NCBI GenBank assembly: GCA_022616075.1 | Contig: JAKEFK010000266.1 | Span: 1-53,523 of the forward strand | DNA from: a bacterium | Lineage (GTDB): Bacteria; Acidobacteriota; HRBIN11; JAKEFK01 | Direction: 5' to 3' | Length of the DNA stretch: 53,523 nt | In this document: in pieces, positions 1 through 8,415 of the stretch | Layout: the number at the start of each line of letters is the position of its first letter | Position numbering within the stretch: position 1 is the stretch's first letter | Made by a program: the position numbers and the translations under genes | The notes under the pieces: model-generated | The model's database searches: none | Told to the model about the DNA's origin: nothing | Seen by the model: only the letters and a program-made list of their open reading frames with translations

Positions 1-408
1 GGCAGCGCTGCCACGATCAAAGGAATGCCCCCTCCGATCACTCATGAGAGGATCGACCGGGCGGTAAGCAAGGCAGGGCTCAGCGAGGCATCAGCGCTTG
101 AGAAGAATTTATCGTTCCTCGCAACCACGGCGAGCGCGACTCCCTTCATCGGTCTGTTTGGAACGGTCTGGGGAATCATCAACGCATTTGAATCGATCGG
201 CGCGGCGCGCAGCACCGACCTTTCCATTGTTGCCCCCGGGATCGCCGAGGCATTGATTGCCACCGCCATGGGTCTGGCTGCTGCCATACCTGCAGTTATC
301 GGATACAACTATTTCATCCACAAAATCCGCGACCTGACATCGGAAATGGAAGAATTTTCGATCGAACTTCAGAACTTTGTAGAGAGCCAGCACTTAGTGG
401 TCAAGTAA
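1..408 (+). CDS. tolQ: TolQ (MotA/TolQ/ExbB proton channel), 3' part only
   Basis: The reading frame is already open at base 1, so only the C-terminal part (about 135 residues) is present. It shows the two membrane segments typical of the TolQ/ExbB family. One contains the PFIGLFGTVWGI motif and the next runs IAEALIATAMGLAAAIPAV, followed by a basic cytoplasmic tail. TolQ with TolR forms the inner-membrane proton-driven motor that energises TolA and keeps the outer membrane tethered during division. The next gene, tolR, starts 2 bp after the stop. The order tolQ-tolR-tolA-tolB-pal-cpoB is complete here, which favours TolQ over ExbB. Confidence 0.93.
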   Translation, partial: GSAATIKGMPPPITHERIDRAVSKAGLSEASALEKNLSFLATTASATPFIGLFGTVWGIINAFESIGAARSTDLSIVAPGIAEALIATAMGLAAAIPAVIGYNYFIHKIRDLTSEMEEFSIELQNFVESQHLVVK

Positions 409-410
409 TC

Positions 411-866
411 ATGGCTTTTTCGGCAGGAAGAAAATTCGGAGCCGCGATGGCTGAGATCAACGTCACTCCGCTTGTCGACGTTGTTCTTGTTTTGCTTATC
501 ATATTTATGGTGACAGCTCCCTTGATGCAGAGAGGAATTGATGTCGATTTACCCCGCACGGTTACACAATCCGCAGATCAAGAAGAGCGAATCGTCGTTT
601 CAGTTAGTAAGGAGGGAAAGATTTTTATCGGAGATGTACAGATTCAGATCGAAGATCTGAGCGATCACCTTCGACGTCGTGTCGCTCTCACGGAGAATCC
701 GAAAGCCATTTTCTTGCGTGGCGATAAGACTCTTCGTTATGAAATCATCATGCAGGTGATGGATGAGATGAAACGCTCGGGCGTTCCCACGATCGGTCTC
801 GTTACAGAACCAGCTCGTGAAAAGAAGAAATCTGCAGGCGGGACGCCCGCGGTACAAAGAAAATGA
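411..866 (+). CDS. tolR: TolR (ExbD/TolR family)
   Basis: A 151-residue inner-membrane protein with a short cytoplasmic N-terminus, one membrane segment at about residues 22-41 and a periplasmic domain. Asp23, in the PLVDVVLVLLIIFMV stretch, is the conserved proton-path acidic residue of the family. It partners TolQ in the Tol motor. The last ten or so residues (AGGTPAVQRK) are encoded by a palindromic repeat (834-853) found elsewhere in this window between genes, so the tail looks acquired. The stop overlaps the next start by four bases (ATGA), implying translational coupling. Confidence 0.94.
   Translation: MAFSAGRKFGAAMAEINVTPLVDVVLVLLIIFMVTAPLMQRGIDVDLPRTVTQSADQEERIVVSVSKEGKIFIGDVQIQIEDLSDHLRRRVALTENPKAIFLRGDKTLRYEIIMQVMDEMKRSGVPTIGLVTEPAREKKKSAGGTPAVQRK
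834..853. repeat. Palindromic repeat, GCAGGCGGGACGCCCGC family, inside tolR
   Basis: The bases here match the core of the repeats at 20114-20177 and 24873-25010 (GCAGGCGGGACGCCCGC, self-complementary around GGGACGCCC). It lies in frame at the extreme 3' end of tolR and supplies the residues AGGTPAV. Confidence 0.75.
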
Positions 867-1678
867 ACTATAAGAATTCACAACTGCGCCAGGGCAAACA
901 GGCGAGTCTGCCAATCATGATTTTTGTCTCGATGTTTGGTCATGCGCTGGCAATGCTCATTTTCATCATTGCTCCAGGCTTAATTTCCAGCGGAGACCCC
1001 GAGCCGTACGGAGGGGGACCAGGCGGTAATGTGATGTGGGTTTCCAGTTCAGCGATTGGACAACAGGGAAAAATCTCGCAAAAGGAATTAACGCAGGATG
1101 AGCCTGCACCTGCCGATCGCATCAAGAAATTAACTGCAGAGGAAGAAGTACCACCTCCTTCGAAACTTGAGTTTCCAGATGAAACAAAGGAAAAGCCCAA
1201 GGATGAACCGAAAGCCAAAGAAACTATGAATGTGCCGCTTAAGGACCGAAAAAAGGAAGGCGAATTCGGGAGAGGAACCGATAAGCGGGAAGATGCAGGC
1301 AAGTCGGGCACTAAGGGCCTTGGAAAATCGGGAGTTGGTATCGGAATGGGAGGCCCGGGGGATGGCGGCACAGGAACAGGTATTCCCTTTCCCTATCAAT
1401 GGTATCTTGATATCGTTTTCACGAAAATCGAATTGGCCTGGCGAAAACCCTATTTGGGAGAGAATAACCAACAGCAATACATCACAGTAGTTTATTTCAT
1501 CATCAAAAGGAATGGCCAGGTTAGAGAGGTGAAGGTGCAGGAAACGAGCGGACTTGTAACAGTGGATCGATCCTGCGAAAGCGCGATTCTCGGGGCCGTT
1601 CCCTTTCCACCTTTACCAACTCAGTTTACGGAACCCGAATTGCCGTTACGTGTGACTTTTCAAACCGGAGCAAATTGA
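863..1678 (+). CDS. TolA-like / TonB C-terminal domain protein
   Basis: A 271-residue protein in the tolA position. It has one N-terminal membrane segment (about residues 16-42), then a Lys/Glu/Pro-rich spacer (about 80-150) and a Gly-rich hinge. A C-terminal TonB/TolA-type domain (about 175-271) carries phrases such as IKRNGQVREVKVQETSG. This architecture spans the periplasm and links the TolQR motor to the outer membrane. It is shorter than enterobacterial TolA, and its C-terminal domain reads more like the TonB_C family used in place of TolA in many non-proteobacteria. It is coupled to tolR by an ATGA overlap, and tolB begins on the base after its stop. Confidence 0.85.
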   Translation: MNYKNSQLRQGKQASLPIMIFVSMFGHALAMLIFIIAPGLISSGDPEPYGGGPGGNVMWVSSSAIGQQGKISQKELTQDEPAPADRIKKLTAEEEVPPPSKLEFPDETKEKPKDEPKAKETMNVPLKDRKKEGEFGRGTDKREDAGKSGTKGLGKSGVGIGMGGPGDGGTGTGIPFPYQWYLDIVFTKIELAWRKPYLGENNQQQYITVVYFIIKRNGQVREVKVQETSGLVTVDRSCESAILGAVPFPPLPTQFTEPELPLRVTFQTGAN

Positions 1679-2980
1679 ATGAAATCAATACTTCGAATCG
1701 TTCTTTTTTTTATTGTGTTTTCTCCGCTAGTTTCGCGCTCGCAAGAAAAACCAATCGATCTTGGTACCATCCTTAGTCCTGACTTCAAACCGCATCCCGT
1801 TCTGATTGCGCGCTCCCATTTAGATTCACCGGACGCAAGAGCCGCGGCAGATGAGCTGGAAAGCACGCTGGCAGCGGATTTGGACTACTCCGGACTCTTT
1901 GAAATTGTAGATAACTCGTCTTATCCGGCATTCACCGGAAGCGTTAATCTTGCGCCTTGGAAAACTTCGCGTGCAAAATACATTGCGCTGTTGAAGGTTG
2001 GAGCGACAACAGCGCAGATCAGTGTTGAAGCGCGTTTTTATGATTTGCAATCCGAGAGTTTGATTGTGGGAAAGGTTTACAAATGGGATCGCAAATTTAT
2101 CCGCCAGATTGCTCACCGGTTCGGAGATGAAATCCTTTACCGGTTGTGGGGAGTGCGCGGAATTTTTACTTCCAAAATCGCATTTTCTTCGGATCGTGGG
2201 GGAAGCGCCACACGAGAAATCTGGCTCATGGATTATGACGGTTACAACCAGAAACAGATTACCGTAAGTAAAGCGATCAATCTTTCACCGGAGCTTTCCC
2301 CTGATGGAAAAAAGGTCGTTTACACCACCTATCGAATTGCAATGGAAGGGAGCGGGCAGATCCTCGTGGTCTATTCCATTTATGATGCGAAAAAGTACAC
2401 CTTTTTCTCCAAGGGAACTTTAAACTCGGCTCCTGCCTGGTCGCCCGACGGTGGACGGATTGCGTTTACGTCCAATATCAACGGAAATGCCGAGATTTAT
2501 GTGGCAAACGCCAATGGCGGAAACCCGCAACAGGTCACGTTTCACAGGGGAATCGACACATCTCCGGCGTGGAATCCGGCCAGCGGACAAATCGCTTTTA
2601 CGTCGGACCGCAGCGGCAATCCCATGATTTACATCATGAATAATGATGGAACCAACGAGCGACGGCTTACCTTCGTCGGGGAATATAATGAATCCGCGGC
2701 CTGGTCTCCAAACGGATCAAAGCTTGCATATGTTTCGCGTTCAGGTAATATTTTTGATATATATGTCGTTGAGATGGATACCAGTGTGGTGACACGGTTG
2801 ACCCAGAGTGAACGAAGCAACGAGAATCCATGCTGGTCTCCTGATAGCAGACATATTGCATTCGCATCAAACCGAACCGGGAAGTACCAGATCTGGTCGA
2901 TGTTGTATGATGGTACCAAGCTCCGTCAATTGACGCGAGATGGTAATAACACCAGTCCCTCCTGGGCTGCAGGAGAATAA
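1679..2980 (+). CDS. tolB: TolB periplasmic beta-propeller protein
   Basis: A 433-residue protein with an N-terminal signal peptide (about residues 1-21) and a TolB N-terminal domain (about 25-160). The C-terminal six-bladed propeller is visible as repeated W-SPDG-R-AF-S blocks with DIY/EIY endings from about residue 165 onward. TolB binds Pal and TolA in the periplasm. Length and architecture match the family. It starts directly after the stop of the tolA-like gene, and pal follows after 39 bp. Confidence 0.96.
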   Translation: MKSILRIVLFFIVFSPLVSRSQEKPIDLGTILSPDFKPHPVLIARSHLDSPDARAAADELESTLAADLDYSGLFEIVDNSSYPAFTGSVNLAPWKTSRAKYIALLKVGATTAQISVEARFYDLQSESLIVGKVYKWDRKFIRQIAHRFGDEILYRLWGVRGIFTSKIAFSSDRGGSATREIWLMDYDGYNQKQITVSKAINLSPELSPDGKKVVYTTYRIAMEGSGQILVVYSIYDAKKYTFFSKGTLNSAPAWSPDGGRIAFTSNINGNAEIYVANANGGNPQQVTFHRGIDTSPAWNPASGQIAFTSDRSGNPMIYIMNNDGTNERRLTFVGEYNESAAWSPNGSKLAYVSRSGNIFDIYVVEMDTSVVTRLTQSERSNENPCWSPDSRHIAFASNRTGKYQIWSMLYDGTKLRQLTRDGNNTSPSWAAGE

Positions 2981-3019
2981 CTCGAAGTTGATATAGATAG
3001 ATATAGAAGGAGGAGGAAG

Positions 3020-3559
3020 TTGAGAGCACGAGCTTTACTGATTGTTCTGATGATTTTTTCCGTAGCGTTTGTTTACTCAGGTTGCAAGAAGAAAGAGCCC
3101 ATACCCGAACCGATGCCGGAGACTTCGGCGCCACCAACCACAGGTGAGGCGCCGCCTCTTGTAGAGAGGCCTACAGAAGGGGAACCTCAAACAGCGGATA
3201 TTTTTGAAGAATGCACCAGGCAACTGCAACCGGTTTTCTTTGATTTCAACAGATCTGAGATCCGCGAAGACCAGATAGCGGCGTTGCAAAACAATGCTCG
3301 AGTGCTGAAATCACCAACGTGCGGCACAGTTACAGTGTTGATTGAAGGACATTGTGATGAACGCGGCACGGATGAATACAATCTGGCTCTCGGAGAACGA
3401 AGAGCCGACTCCGCAAAGGATTATTTGGTTACACTGGGTATTCCTGACAACCGGCTCAGTACTCTCAGTTATGGAGAAAGCCGTCCGTTTGCGCAGGGGC
3501 AAGGCGAAGATGCCTGGTCGCAAAACCGGAGAGCGCATTTTGTCGCTGTTAGAAAGTAA
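3020..3559 (+). CDS. pal: Pal, peptidoglycan-associated OmpA-family lipoprotein
   Basis: A 179-residue lipoprotein that anchors the outer membrane to peptidoglycan. It has a hydrophobic N-terminal segment ending at Cys22 (FVYSGC; the lipobox is a little atypical), a Pro/Glu-rich linker and an OmpA-like domain from about residue 75. The peptidoglycan-binding signature GHCDERGTDEYNLALGERRA is clear. The start codon is TTG, chosen because a very strong ribosome site (AGGAGGAGG) lies just upstream and the signal peptide begins there. It is the fifth gene of the tol-pal operon. Confidence 0.95.
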   Translation: MRARALLIVLMIFSVAFVYSGCKKKEPIPEPMPETSAPPTTGEAPPLVERPTEGEPQTADIFEECTRQLQPVFFDFNRSEIREDQIAALQNNARVLKSPTCGTVTVLIEGHCDERGTDEYNLALGERRADSAKDYLVTLGIPDNRLSTLSYGESRPFAQGQGEDAWSQNRRAHFVAVRK

Positions 3560-3573
3560 TTGAAAGATTTACC

Positions 3574-3624
3574 GGCGGGACGTTTGTAGTAGCGGCTTCA
3601 GTCGCTATCCCACAAACGTTTCGC
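3574..3624. repeat. Intergenic palindrome, TTTGTAGTAGCG...CGCTA family
   Basis: An inverted repeat with outer arms GGCGGGACGTTTGT and ACAAACGTTTCGCC and an inner AGCGGC..GTCGCT stem. Related copies containing TTTGTAGTAGC and TCGCT lie at 33605-33632 (opposite orientation) and 44483-44506. It follows the pal stop and could also act as a transcription terminator or attenuator. Confidence 0.7.
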
Positions 3625-3643
3625 CTTTTCTATTTGAGAATGA

Positions 3644-3712
3644 AACCGCCAAGACGCCAAGGCGCCAAGAAATAGACTCCAAAGTCTTGGCGTTCCTGGC
3701 GACTTGGCGGTT
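3644..3712. repeat. Intergenic palindrome, AACCGCCAAGACGCCAAG family, before cpoB
   Basis: Arms AACCGCCAAG and CTTGGCGGTT close a hairpin made of reiterated CGCCAAG / CTTGGCG words. Other members lie at 16931-17002, 17972-17990 (half), 18743-18814 and 22261-22333. A 7-bp direct repeat (ATGAAAC) sits immediately left of the element and again at the cpoB start codon, possibly a short target-site duplication. Confidence 0.8.
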
Positions 3713-3723
3713 AAATTAAAGTT

Positions 3724-4512
3724 ATGAAACGTATTTTGGTTCTGTTTTTATTTGTCGCCTTTGGTGTGACTGCTTACGCAGGCACCAAAGAAGACATGGC
3801 GCAGATTCAGAGAAACCTGCTGGAGATTCAACAGCAGTTCTGGGATCTGGAAAAGAAGTTAAAAGACAACAGCGCTTCTGTGGAAGCAACAGTGAAAAGT
3901 GTTCAGGGTTCCACGGAAGAATTGCGTCAGGTACAGGCAACTCTTAACGCAAAACTGGAAAAGATTCTGAATGAGCTCCAGGCGCTTCATGAAAAGGTAG
4001 AGGATACGAATCGCCGTGTTCGCGATTTATCGGTTCCTGCCGCTGGCGGGATGCCGCCCGGTGCTACTAATCCGGTAGAAGAGCCCCGCCAGAATCCCAA
4101 TCCAGCGCCACCTCAGCCAACAGCGGCTGGTATTGGTGAGCAGCAGGTCTATCAAAATGCGATGGGAGAGTACACAAAGGGAAGATTTGAGCAGGCGTTA
4201 CGCGGGTTTCAGGATTTGCTGGATCAATTTCCGAATTCCAAGCTATCCGATGATGCTCAATTCATGATCGGCGAATCCTACTATGGAATGAAAGAATACG
4301 TAGATGCCGTTTCAGAATATGATAAGGTCATCAAAAGCTATCCGGACTCGGACAGGGTTTCAGGAGCACGATTGAAGAAGGCATTTTCACTTTTTTCGCT
4401 GGGCAAGAAAGGCCAGGGCGTTATTGAGCTCCAGCAAATTGTCCAGCGCTATCCATCTACCAAAGAAGCCGAGATAGCACGACAAAGGCTTGAGGAGCTT
4501 GGCCTGGAATGA
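3724..4512 (+). CDS. cpoB: CpoB/YbgF-type Tol-Pal coordinator with TPRs
   Basis: A 262-residue periplasmic protein. It has a signal peptide (about residues 1-19, ending AYAG), a coiled-coil segment (about 25-100), a Pro/Asn-rich linker (about 105-140) and a C-terminal TPR domain (about 145-262) with the ...GRFEQALRGFQDLLDQFP pattern. This matches CpoB, which couples Tol-Pal with peptidoglycan synthesis at division sites. It closes the tol-pal operon, though a palindromic element separates it from pal. Confidence 0.9.
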   Translation: MKRILVLFLFVAFGVTAYAGTKEDMAQIQRNLLEIQQQFWDLEKKLKDNSASVEATVKSVQGSTEELRQVQATLNAKLEKILNELQALHEKVEDTNRRVRDLSVPAAGGMPPGATNPVEEPRQNPNPAPPQPTAAGIGEQQVYQNAMGEYTKGRFEQALRGFQDLLDQFPNSKLSDDAQFMIGESYYGMKEYVDAVSEYDKVIKSYPDSDRVSGARLKKAFSLFSLGKKGQGVIELQQIVQRYPSTKEAEIARQRLEELGLE

Positions 4513-4525
4513 AAAGGGGGCAAAG

Positions 4526-4945
4526 ATGAAATCCATTAACAAAGTCATTTTGATTGGTCACCTGGGACGCGCTCCCGAGGTTCGTTATACGCAGGGGGGC
4601 GCTCCGGTTGCCAATTTCAGTCTTGCTACAAACGAGTACTGGACCTCGAACACAGGGGAAAAGCAGGAAAGGACGGAGTGGCATAAGATCGTCGCATGGG
4701 GAAAACTGGCGGAATTCTGTCAGGAATATCTGCAAAAAGGAACCTATCTTTATGTAGAAGGCAAATTGCAGACCAGAAGCTACGATGACCGTGACGGTGT
4801 CAAACGATATGTGACCGAAATCAAAGCTACAGAATTTGGCCTGCTCGAACGCAAACCTGGTCTTGAATCTGCAGGCGGGGAACCGCCCATCGATACCCTG
4901 CCGCCGGAAACAAGTGGTACGGGTGAAGATGATGTTCCGTTTTGA
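4526..4945 (+). CDS. ssb: Single-stranded DNA-binding protein
   Basis: A 139-residue SSB. The OB fold starts SINKVILIGHLGR and continues with the family features RTEWHKIV and YVEGKLQTR. The acidic C-terminal tip DDVPF is the partner-docking tail. The start is placed at the ATG preceded by AAGGGGG; an in-frame TTG 36 bases upstream lies inside cpoB and lacks a comparable ribosome site. SSB protects and organises single-stranded DNA in replication, repair and recombination. Confidence 0.96.
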   Translation: MKSINKVILIGHLGRAPEVRYTQGGAPVANFSLATNEYWTSNTGEKQERTEWHKIVAWGKLAEFCQEYLQKGTYLYVEGKLQTRSYDDRDGVKRYVTEIKATEFGLLERKPGLESAGGEPPIDTLPPETSGTGEDDVPF

Positions 4946-4952
4946 AGTACTT

Positions 4953-5006
4953 GTAGGGGCGACCCTCGTGGTCGCCCGCGCGGGCAGGCACAAGGCCTGC
5001 CCCTAC
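4953..5006. repeat. Intergenic palindrome, GTAGGGGCGACC...GGTCGCCC/GGGCAGGC family
   Basis: Two nested hairpins: GGGCGACC..GGTCGCCC and GGGCAGGC..GCCTGCCC, enclosed by GTAGGGGC and GCCCCTAC. The start of a second copy is cut by the window's right edge (53485 onward). It occupies nearly all of the ssb-phoH gap. Confidence 0.8.
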
Positions 5007-5017
5007 CAGTTCTAATT

Positions 5018-6010
5018 ATGATGAAGAAGATTCAGGTTCCGCAGCAGTTCTTCGAATCACTCATCGGAAGAATGGATGAGAACCTGAAAACAATGGAAAA
5101 GTATATCGGTGTTCGAGTGTCCGGCCGGGGCAACGAAATTTTCATCGAAGGCGAGGAAGAATCGGTTCAACATACCGAGGTTCTGATACGCAAGCTTATG
5201 GATCTCTTGCAAAGCGGTTACACGATCACTTCCGGCGACATCAAAACGGCAGCCAGCCTGATGGAACAGAATCCAGATGTGGATCTCAATCAGTTTTTCT
5301 TGAGCCAGAGAATCATTCCTTCAAGCAAGAAGCACGTCGTTCCAAAGAGCTTCAATCAGAAAAAATACATTGAAGCAATGCACAATTACGATCTCGTGTT
5401 CGCGGTCGGTCCTGCCGGGACAGGCAAAACATATCTTGCGATGGCAATGGCTCTTTCGGCGCTAACGAATCGCGCCATCAGCAGGATCATCCTAACGAGG
5501 CCCGCAGTGGAAGCCGGTGAAAAACTCGGATTTTTGCCTGGGGACCTGCTCGAGAAGGTGAATCCTTATTTGCGTCCGCTCTATGATGCCCTGTATGATT
5601 TGGTCGAGCTGGACAAGGCCTCCAAATTCATTGAAAAAGGACTCATTGAAATTGCCCCTATTGCATTCATGAGAGGACGAACGCTCAACGATAGTTTTGT
5701 CATTCTGGATGAGGCTCAGAACACTACATCCGAGCAGATGAAAATGTTTCTGACAAGACTCGGTTTCAATTCAAAAGCCGTGGTTACCGGCGATATCACA
5801 CAGATTGACCTGCCGCCGGGGAAAATTTCAGGGTTGAGGGAAGCCATTGACATTTTGAGCCACGTGGACGAAATTTCCTTTCAGTACTTCAATGAACACG
5901 ACGTTGTCCGACATCCTCTGGTCAAAAAGATTATTCGCGCGTATGAAGACTATCCAGGAAGTCAGCGAAAGACTGCACCGGTAACCCTGGATCCTGTGGA
6001 GAGCATCTGA
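5018..6010 (+). CDS. phoH: PhoH-like ATPase
   Basis: A 330-residue P-loop protein. It has an N-terminal KH-like region (about 1-75) and a PhoH ATPase domain with Walker A GPAGTGKT (about residue 131) and Walker B FVILDEAQNTT (about 226). This is the chromosomal PhoH type that is typically followed by a 7TM-HD gene and ybeY, as here. A role in RNA metabolism is usually proposed, but the molecular substrate is not settled. Length is typical. Confidence 0.93.
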   Translation: MMKKIQVPQQFFESLIGRMDENLKTMEKYIGVRVSGRGNEIFIEGEEESVQHTEVLIRKLMDLLQSGYTITSGDIKTAASLMEQNPDVDLNQFFLSQRIIPSSKKHVVPKSFNQKKYIEAMHNYDLVFAVGPAGTGKTYLAMAMALSALTNRAISRIILTRPAVEAGEKLGFLPGDLLEKVNPYLRPLYDALYDLVELDKASKFIEKGLIEIAPIAFMRGRTLNDSFVILDEAQNTTSEQMKMFLTRLGFNSKAVVTGDITQIDLPPGKISGLREAIDILSHVDEISFQYFNEHDVVRHPLVKKIIRAYEDYPGSQRKTAPVTLDPVESI

Positions 6011-6022
6011 AGAAGTTCAAAG

Positions 6023-6080
6023 CAATGAGTAATGAGTGATGAGTCCGTGTTGAGGGTCTCATTGCTCATGACTCATTACT
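6023..6080. repeat. Intergenic palindrome, AATGAGTAATGAGTGATGAG family
   Basis: A left arm of reiterated ATGAGT words (about 6023-6044) is complementary to a right arm of reiterated ACTCAT words (about 6058-6080), leaving a short loop. It fills most of the phoH-pgpH gap. No other copy is seen in this window. Confidence 0.65.
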
Positions 6081-6093
6081 GTGGCACTAATTC

Positions 6094-8415
6094 ATGAAAC
6101 ACAAGATAAAGATATTCAATCCGCCGGAAACTGAAAACACCGCAATCAGGATCAGGCAACAAGTTTCGAAAGTGCTGCGGGACAAAGATTTCTGGTGGGG
6201 TTTACTTTTCCTTTTTGTATTGCTGCTTTTATTCGGCACGCGCTCCGAAACGCCTATCCCTGAATACAACGTTGGTGACATCGCCCACAGCACCGTCCGC
6301 GCACCCAGAGACATTCAGATTCCGGACTTACGCACTACTGAAAAGAAGAGAAAAGAAGAACAACAGAAAGTGCTTCCCGTTTACGATTATGAAGCGAATC
6401 TTGCCAACTCTTCCGTATCGCGTCTACACGAGATTTTCGTGTATTTGCGGAACCAGCAGCGCGCCAATGTCAGAAGCAATTCTCAAAAAATTGCGGAAGA
6501 CATTCAGTCGCAGTGGAAAATCTCCGTAGACCCCGCGTTTGTGGAAGAAGTAATGAAGAATGAGAACAACGAGCGTCTCGAAAAATATTTGAGCGAACAT
6601 CTCAAGAAAGCGATGTCGCAATACATTGTAACGAGCCGGGAAATTTTGTTCGAAACCGCTCCGAAAGGACTCACCATCCGAAACAGGGGGACCAACAAGG
6701 AAGAAGATCTGCCCGTAACATCGGTCCAGGATCTTATCAGCATGCAGGAAATCATGATCACGGAGCTGCAAAGAGATGCCTGGAACCACAACGTGAATTT
6801 CGAACATCACTTGAATTTGTTGAATTCCTTGCTCGTTCCTACGATTTACTACAACAGCGCTGAAAGCCAGTCCCGAAGGCAGGCCGCCGAAGACAATGCA
6901 GAACCTGTTTTCTATCAGATCAAAAAAGGAAAAGTCATTGTCAGGGATGGGGAAGAGGTCACTCCTGCCATTCAAACGCAGCTGAACGCGATTCGTGACG
7001 CGGTGCAGCCCGGGCCGCCAATCCGTTATTCCATCGGAATCCTGATTCTTCTTTCCATTTATCTAATCTCGCTGAAAAAGTACTTGAACGTTCATCAGTG
7101 GTCGGAAATCAAACTTCGCAACAAAGCCTTGTTTCAGATGTGTGGATTGATTTTGCTCGTTCACATGCTGCTCGTTAAGCTGGGATTTTTTGTTGCTTCT
7201 TCGCTCTCCGTGGTCTTTTCTTTTGGTCCGCTCAGCCAAATGCTGCCTTATCAGGTGGCCATCCCTTTTGCGATCGGAGCTCTTCTACTATCGATCCTTA
7301 CCGATAAACAGATTGCTACAATCTACTCTCTTGTTTTTGCAATTCTGGTGGGAATTTTGACCAGAGGAGATTTCTATCTTGCTTTCTACTGTCTGGTGAG
7401 CGGCATCGTGGCGGCTTTCACGATCAAACGCTATTATCAGCGGTCGGCATTACTTCGAAGTTGTTTCTGGATCTGGCTTGCGAATTTGTTAACGGTATTT
7501 ACGATTCATCTTCTGCAAGAATCACCACTTGTGTGGAGCGAAATCCTGTTTCACGCTCTGTGCACTTTTATCTCTGCAATGCTTTCCGCTGCAGTGGCTT
7601 CCGTTCTTTCGCCGTTGTTTGAGTGGTGGTTCAACATCACGACCGATATCAAACTTCTGGAACTCAGCAACCTCGATCTTCCGGTGCTGCGCCAACTGGC
7701 GCTCGAAGCACCCGGCACCTACCATCACAGCATCGTGATGGGAACAATCGCCGAAGCTGCGGCCGAGAAAGTGGGCGCCAATCCGCTGTTCTTACGCGTC
7801 GCCGCTCTTTATCATGACATCGGCAAAATCCGAAAGTCCGAATATTATGTGGAAAACCAGCGTGAATTCAATAAGCATGACACGCTCAACCCACGCATGA
7901 GCGCACTCGTCATCATCAACCATGTCAAAGAAGGACAGGAAGTCGCAAAGATGCTCCGTCTTCCATCCGAAATCGCCGATATGATCCCGCAGCATCACGG
8001 AACGCGCCTCATCACATACTTTTATAAAAAAGCAAAAGACATGGAAAACCCGGAGATCGAAGAAGTAAAAGAGGAAGATTACCGTTATCCGGGGCCGAAA
8101 CCTCAAACGAAAGAGGGGGCCATTCTGATGCTGGCAGACGCGACTGAAGCGGCGTCACGTACCCTGACCGATCCAAGTCCCGCGCGCATCCGGAACATGG
8201 TCAATACGCTCTTCCGGGCCATTTTCGAAGATGGCCAGTTGGATGAATCGAACCTCACGATGAAGGATCTCAACTTGATTGCGGATGCCTTTGTGCGCAA
8301 ACTGGAAAGCGTTTTCCACCACCGAATTGCCTATCCGGGTTACGAATTCAATAAAGATGATACGACCAAATCTTCAGGTGAATCTCAAGACTTTTCAGAG
8401 AAAATGGCGAATTAA
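6094..8415 (+). CDS. 7TM-HD family phosphodiesterase (PgpH type)
   Basis: A 773-residue membrane protein in the family order. It has one membrane segment (about 34-52), an extracytoplasmic 7TMR-HDED sensor region (about 55-310), about seven membrane helices (about 315-510) and a cytoplasmic HD phosphohydrolase domain. The HD domain shows YHHSIVMG (about 542), ALYHDIGK (about 571) and a later QHHGT. Characterised relatives such as Listeria PgpH hydrolyse cyclic di-AMP, so that substrate is likely but inferred. The last 59 bases overlap ybeY. Confidence 0.92.
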   Translation: MKHKIKIFNPPETENTAIRIRQQVSKVLRDKDFWWGLLFLFVLLLLFGTRSETPIPEYNVGDIAHSTVRAPRDIQIPDLRTTEKKRKEEQQKVLPVYDYEANLANSSVSRLHEIFVYLRNQQRANVRSNSQKIAEDIQSQWKISVDPAFVEEVMKNENNERLEKYLSEHLKKAMSQYIVTSREILFETAPKGLTIRNRGTNKEEDLPVTSVQDLISMQEIMITELQRDAWNHNVNFEHHLNLLNSLLVPTIYYNSAESQSRRQAAEDNAEPVFYQIKKGKVIVRDGEEVTPAIQTQLNAIRDAVQPGPPIRYSIGILILLSIYLISLKKYLNVHQWSEIKLRNKALFQMCGLILLVHMLLVKLGFFVASSLSVVFSFGPLSQMLPYQVAIPFAIGALLLSILTDKQIATIYSLVFAILVGILTRGDFYLAFYCLVSGIVAAFTIKRYYQRSALLRSCFWIWLANLLTVFTIHLLQESPLVWSEILFHALCTFISAMLSAAVASVLSPLFEWWFNITTDIKLLELSNLDLPVLRQLALEAPGTYHHSIVMGTIAEAAAEKVGANPLFLRVAALYHDIGKIRKSEYYVENQREFNKHDTLNPRMSALVIINHVKEGQEVAKMLRLPSEIADMIPQHHGTRLITYFYKKAKDMENPEIEEVKEEDYRYPGPKPQTKEGAILMLADATEAASRTLTDPSPARIRNMVNTLFRAIFEDGQLDESNLTMKDLNLIADAFVRKLESVFHHRIAYPGYEFNKDDTTKSSGESQDFSEKMAN

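Noticed and set aside
4490-4525. Longer ssb start within cpoB
   Set aside because: The ATG at 4526 has a ribosome site and fits the SSB N-terminus; the extension is not part of the fold.
4871-4888. GCAGGCGGGGAACCGCCC in ssb as a further repeat copy
   Set aside because: Only the first bases match the family and the region is the variable SSB linker; similarity may be chance.
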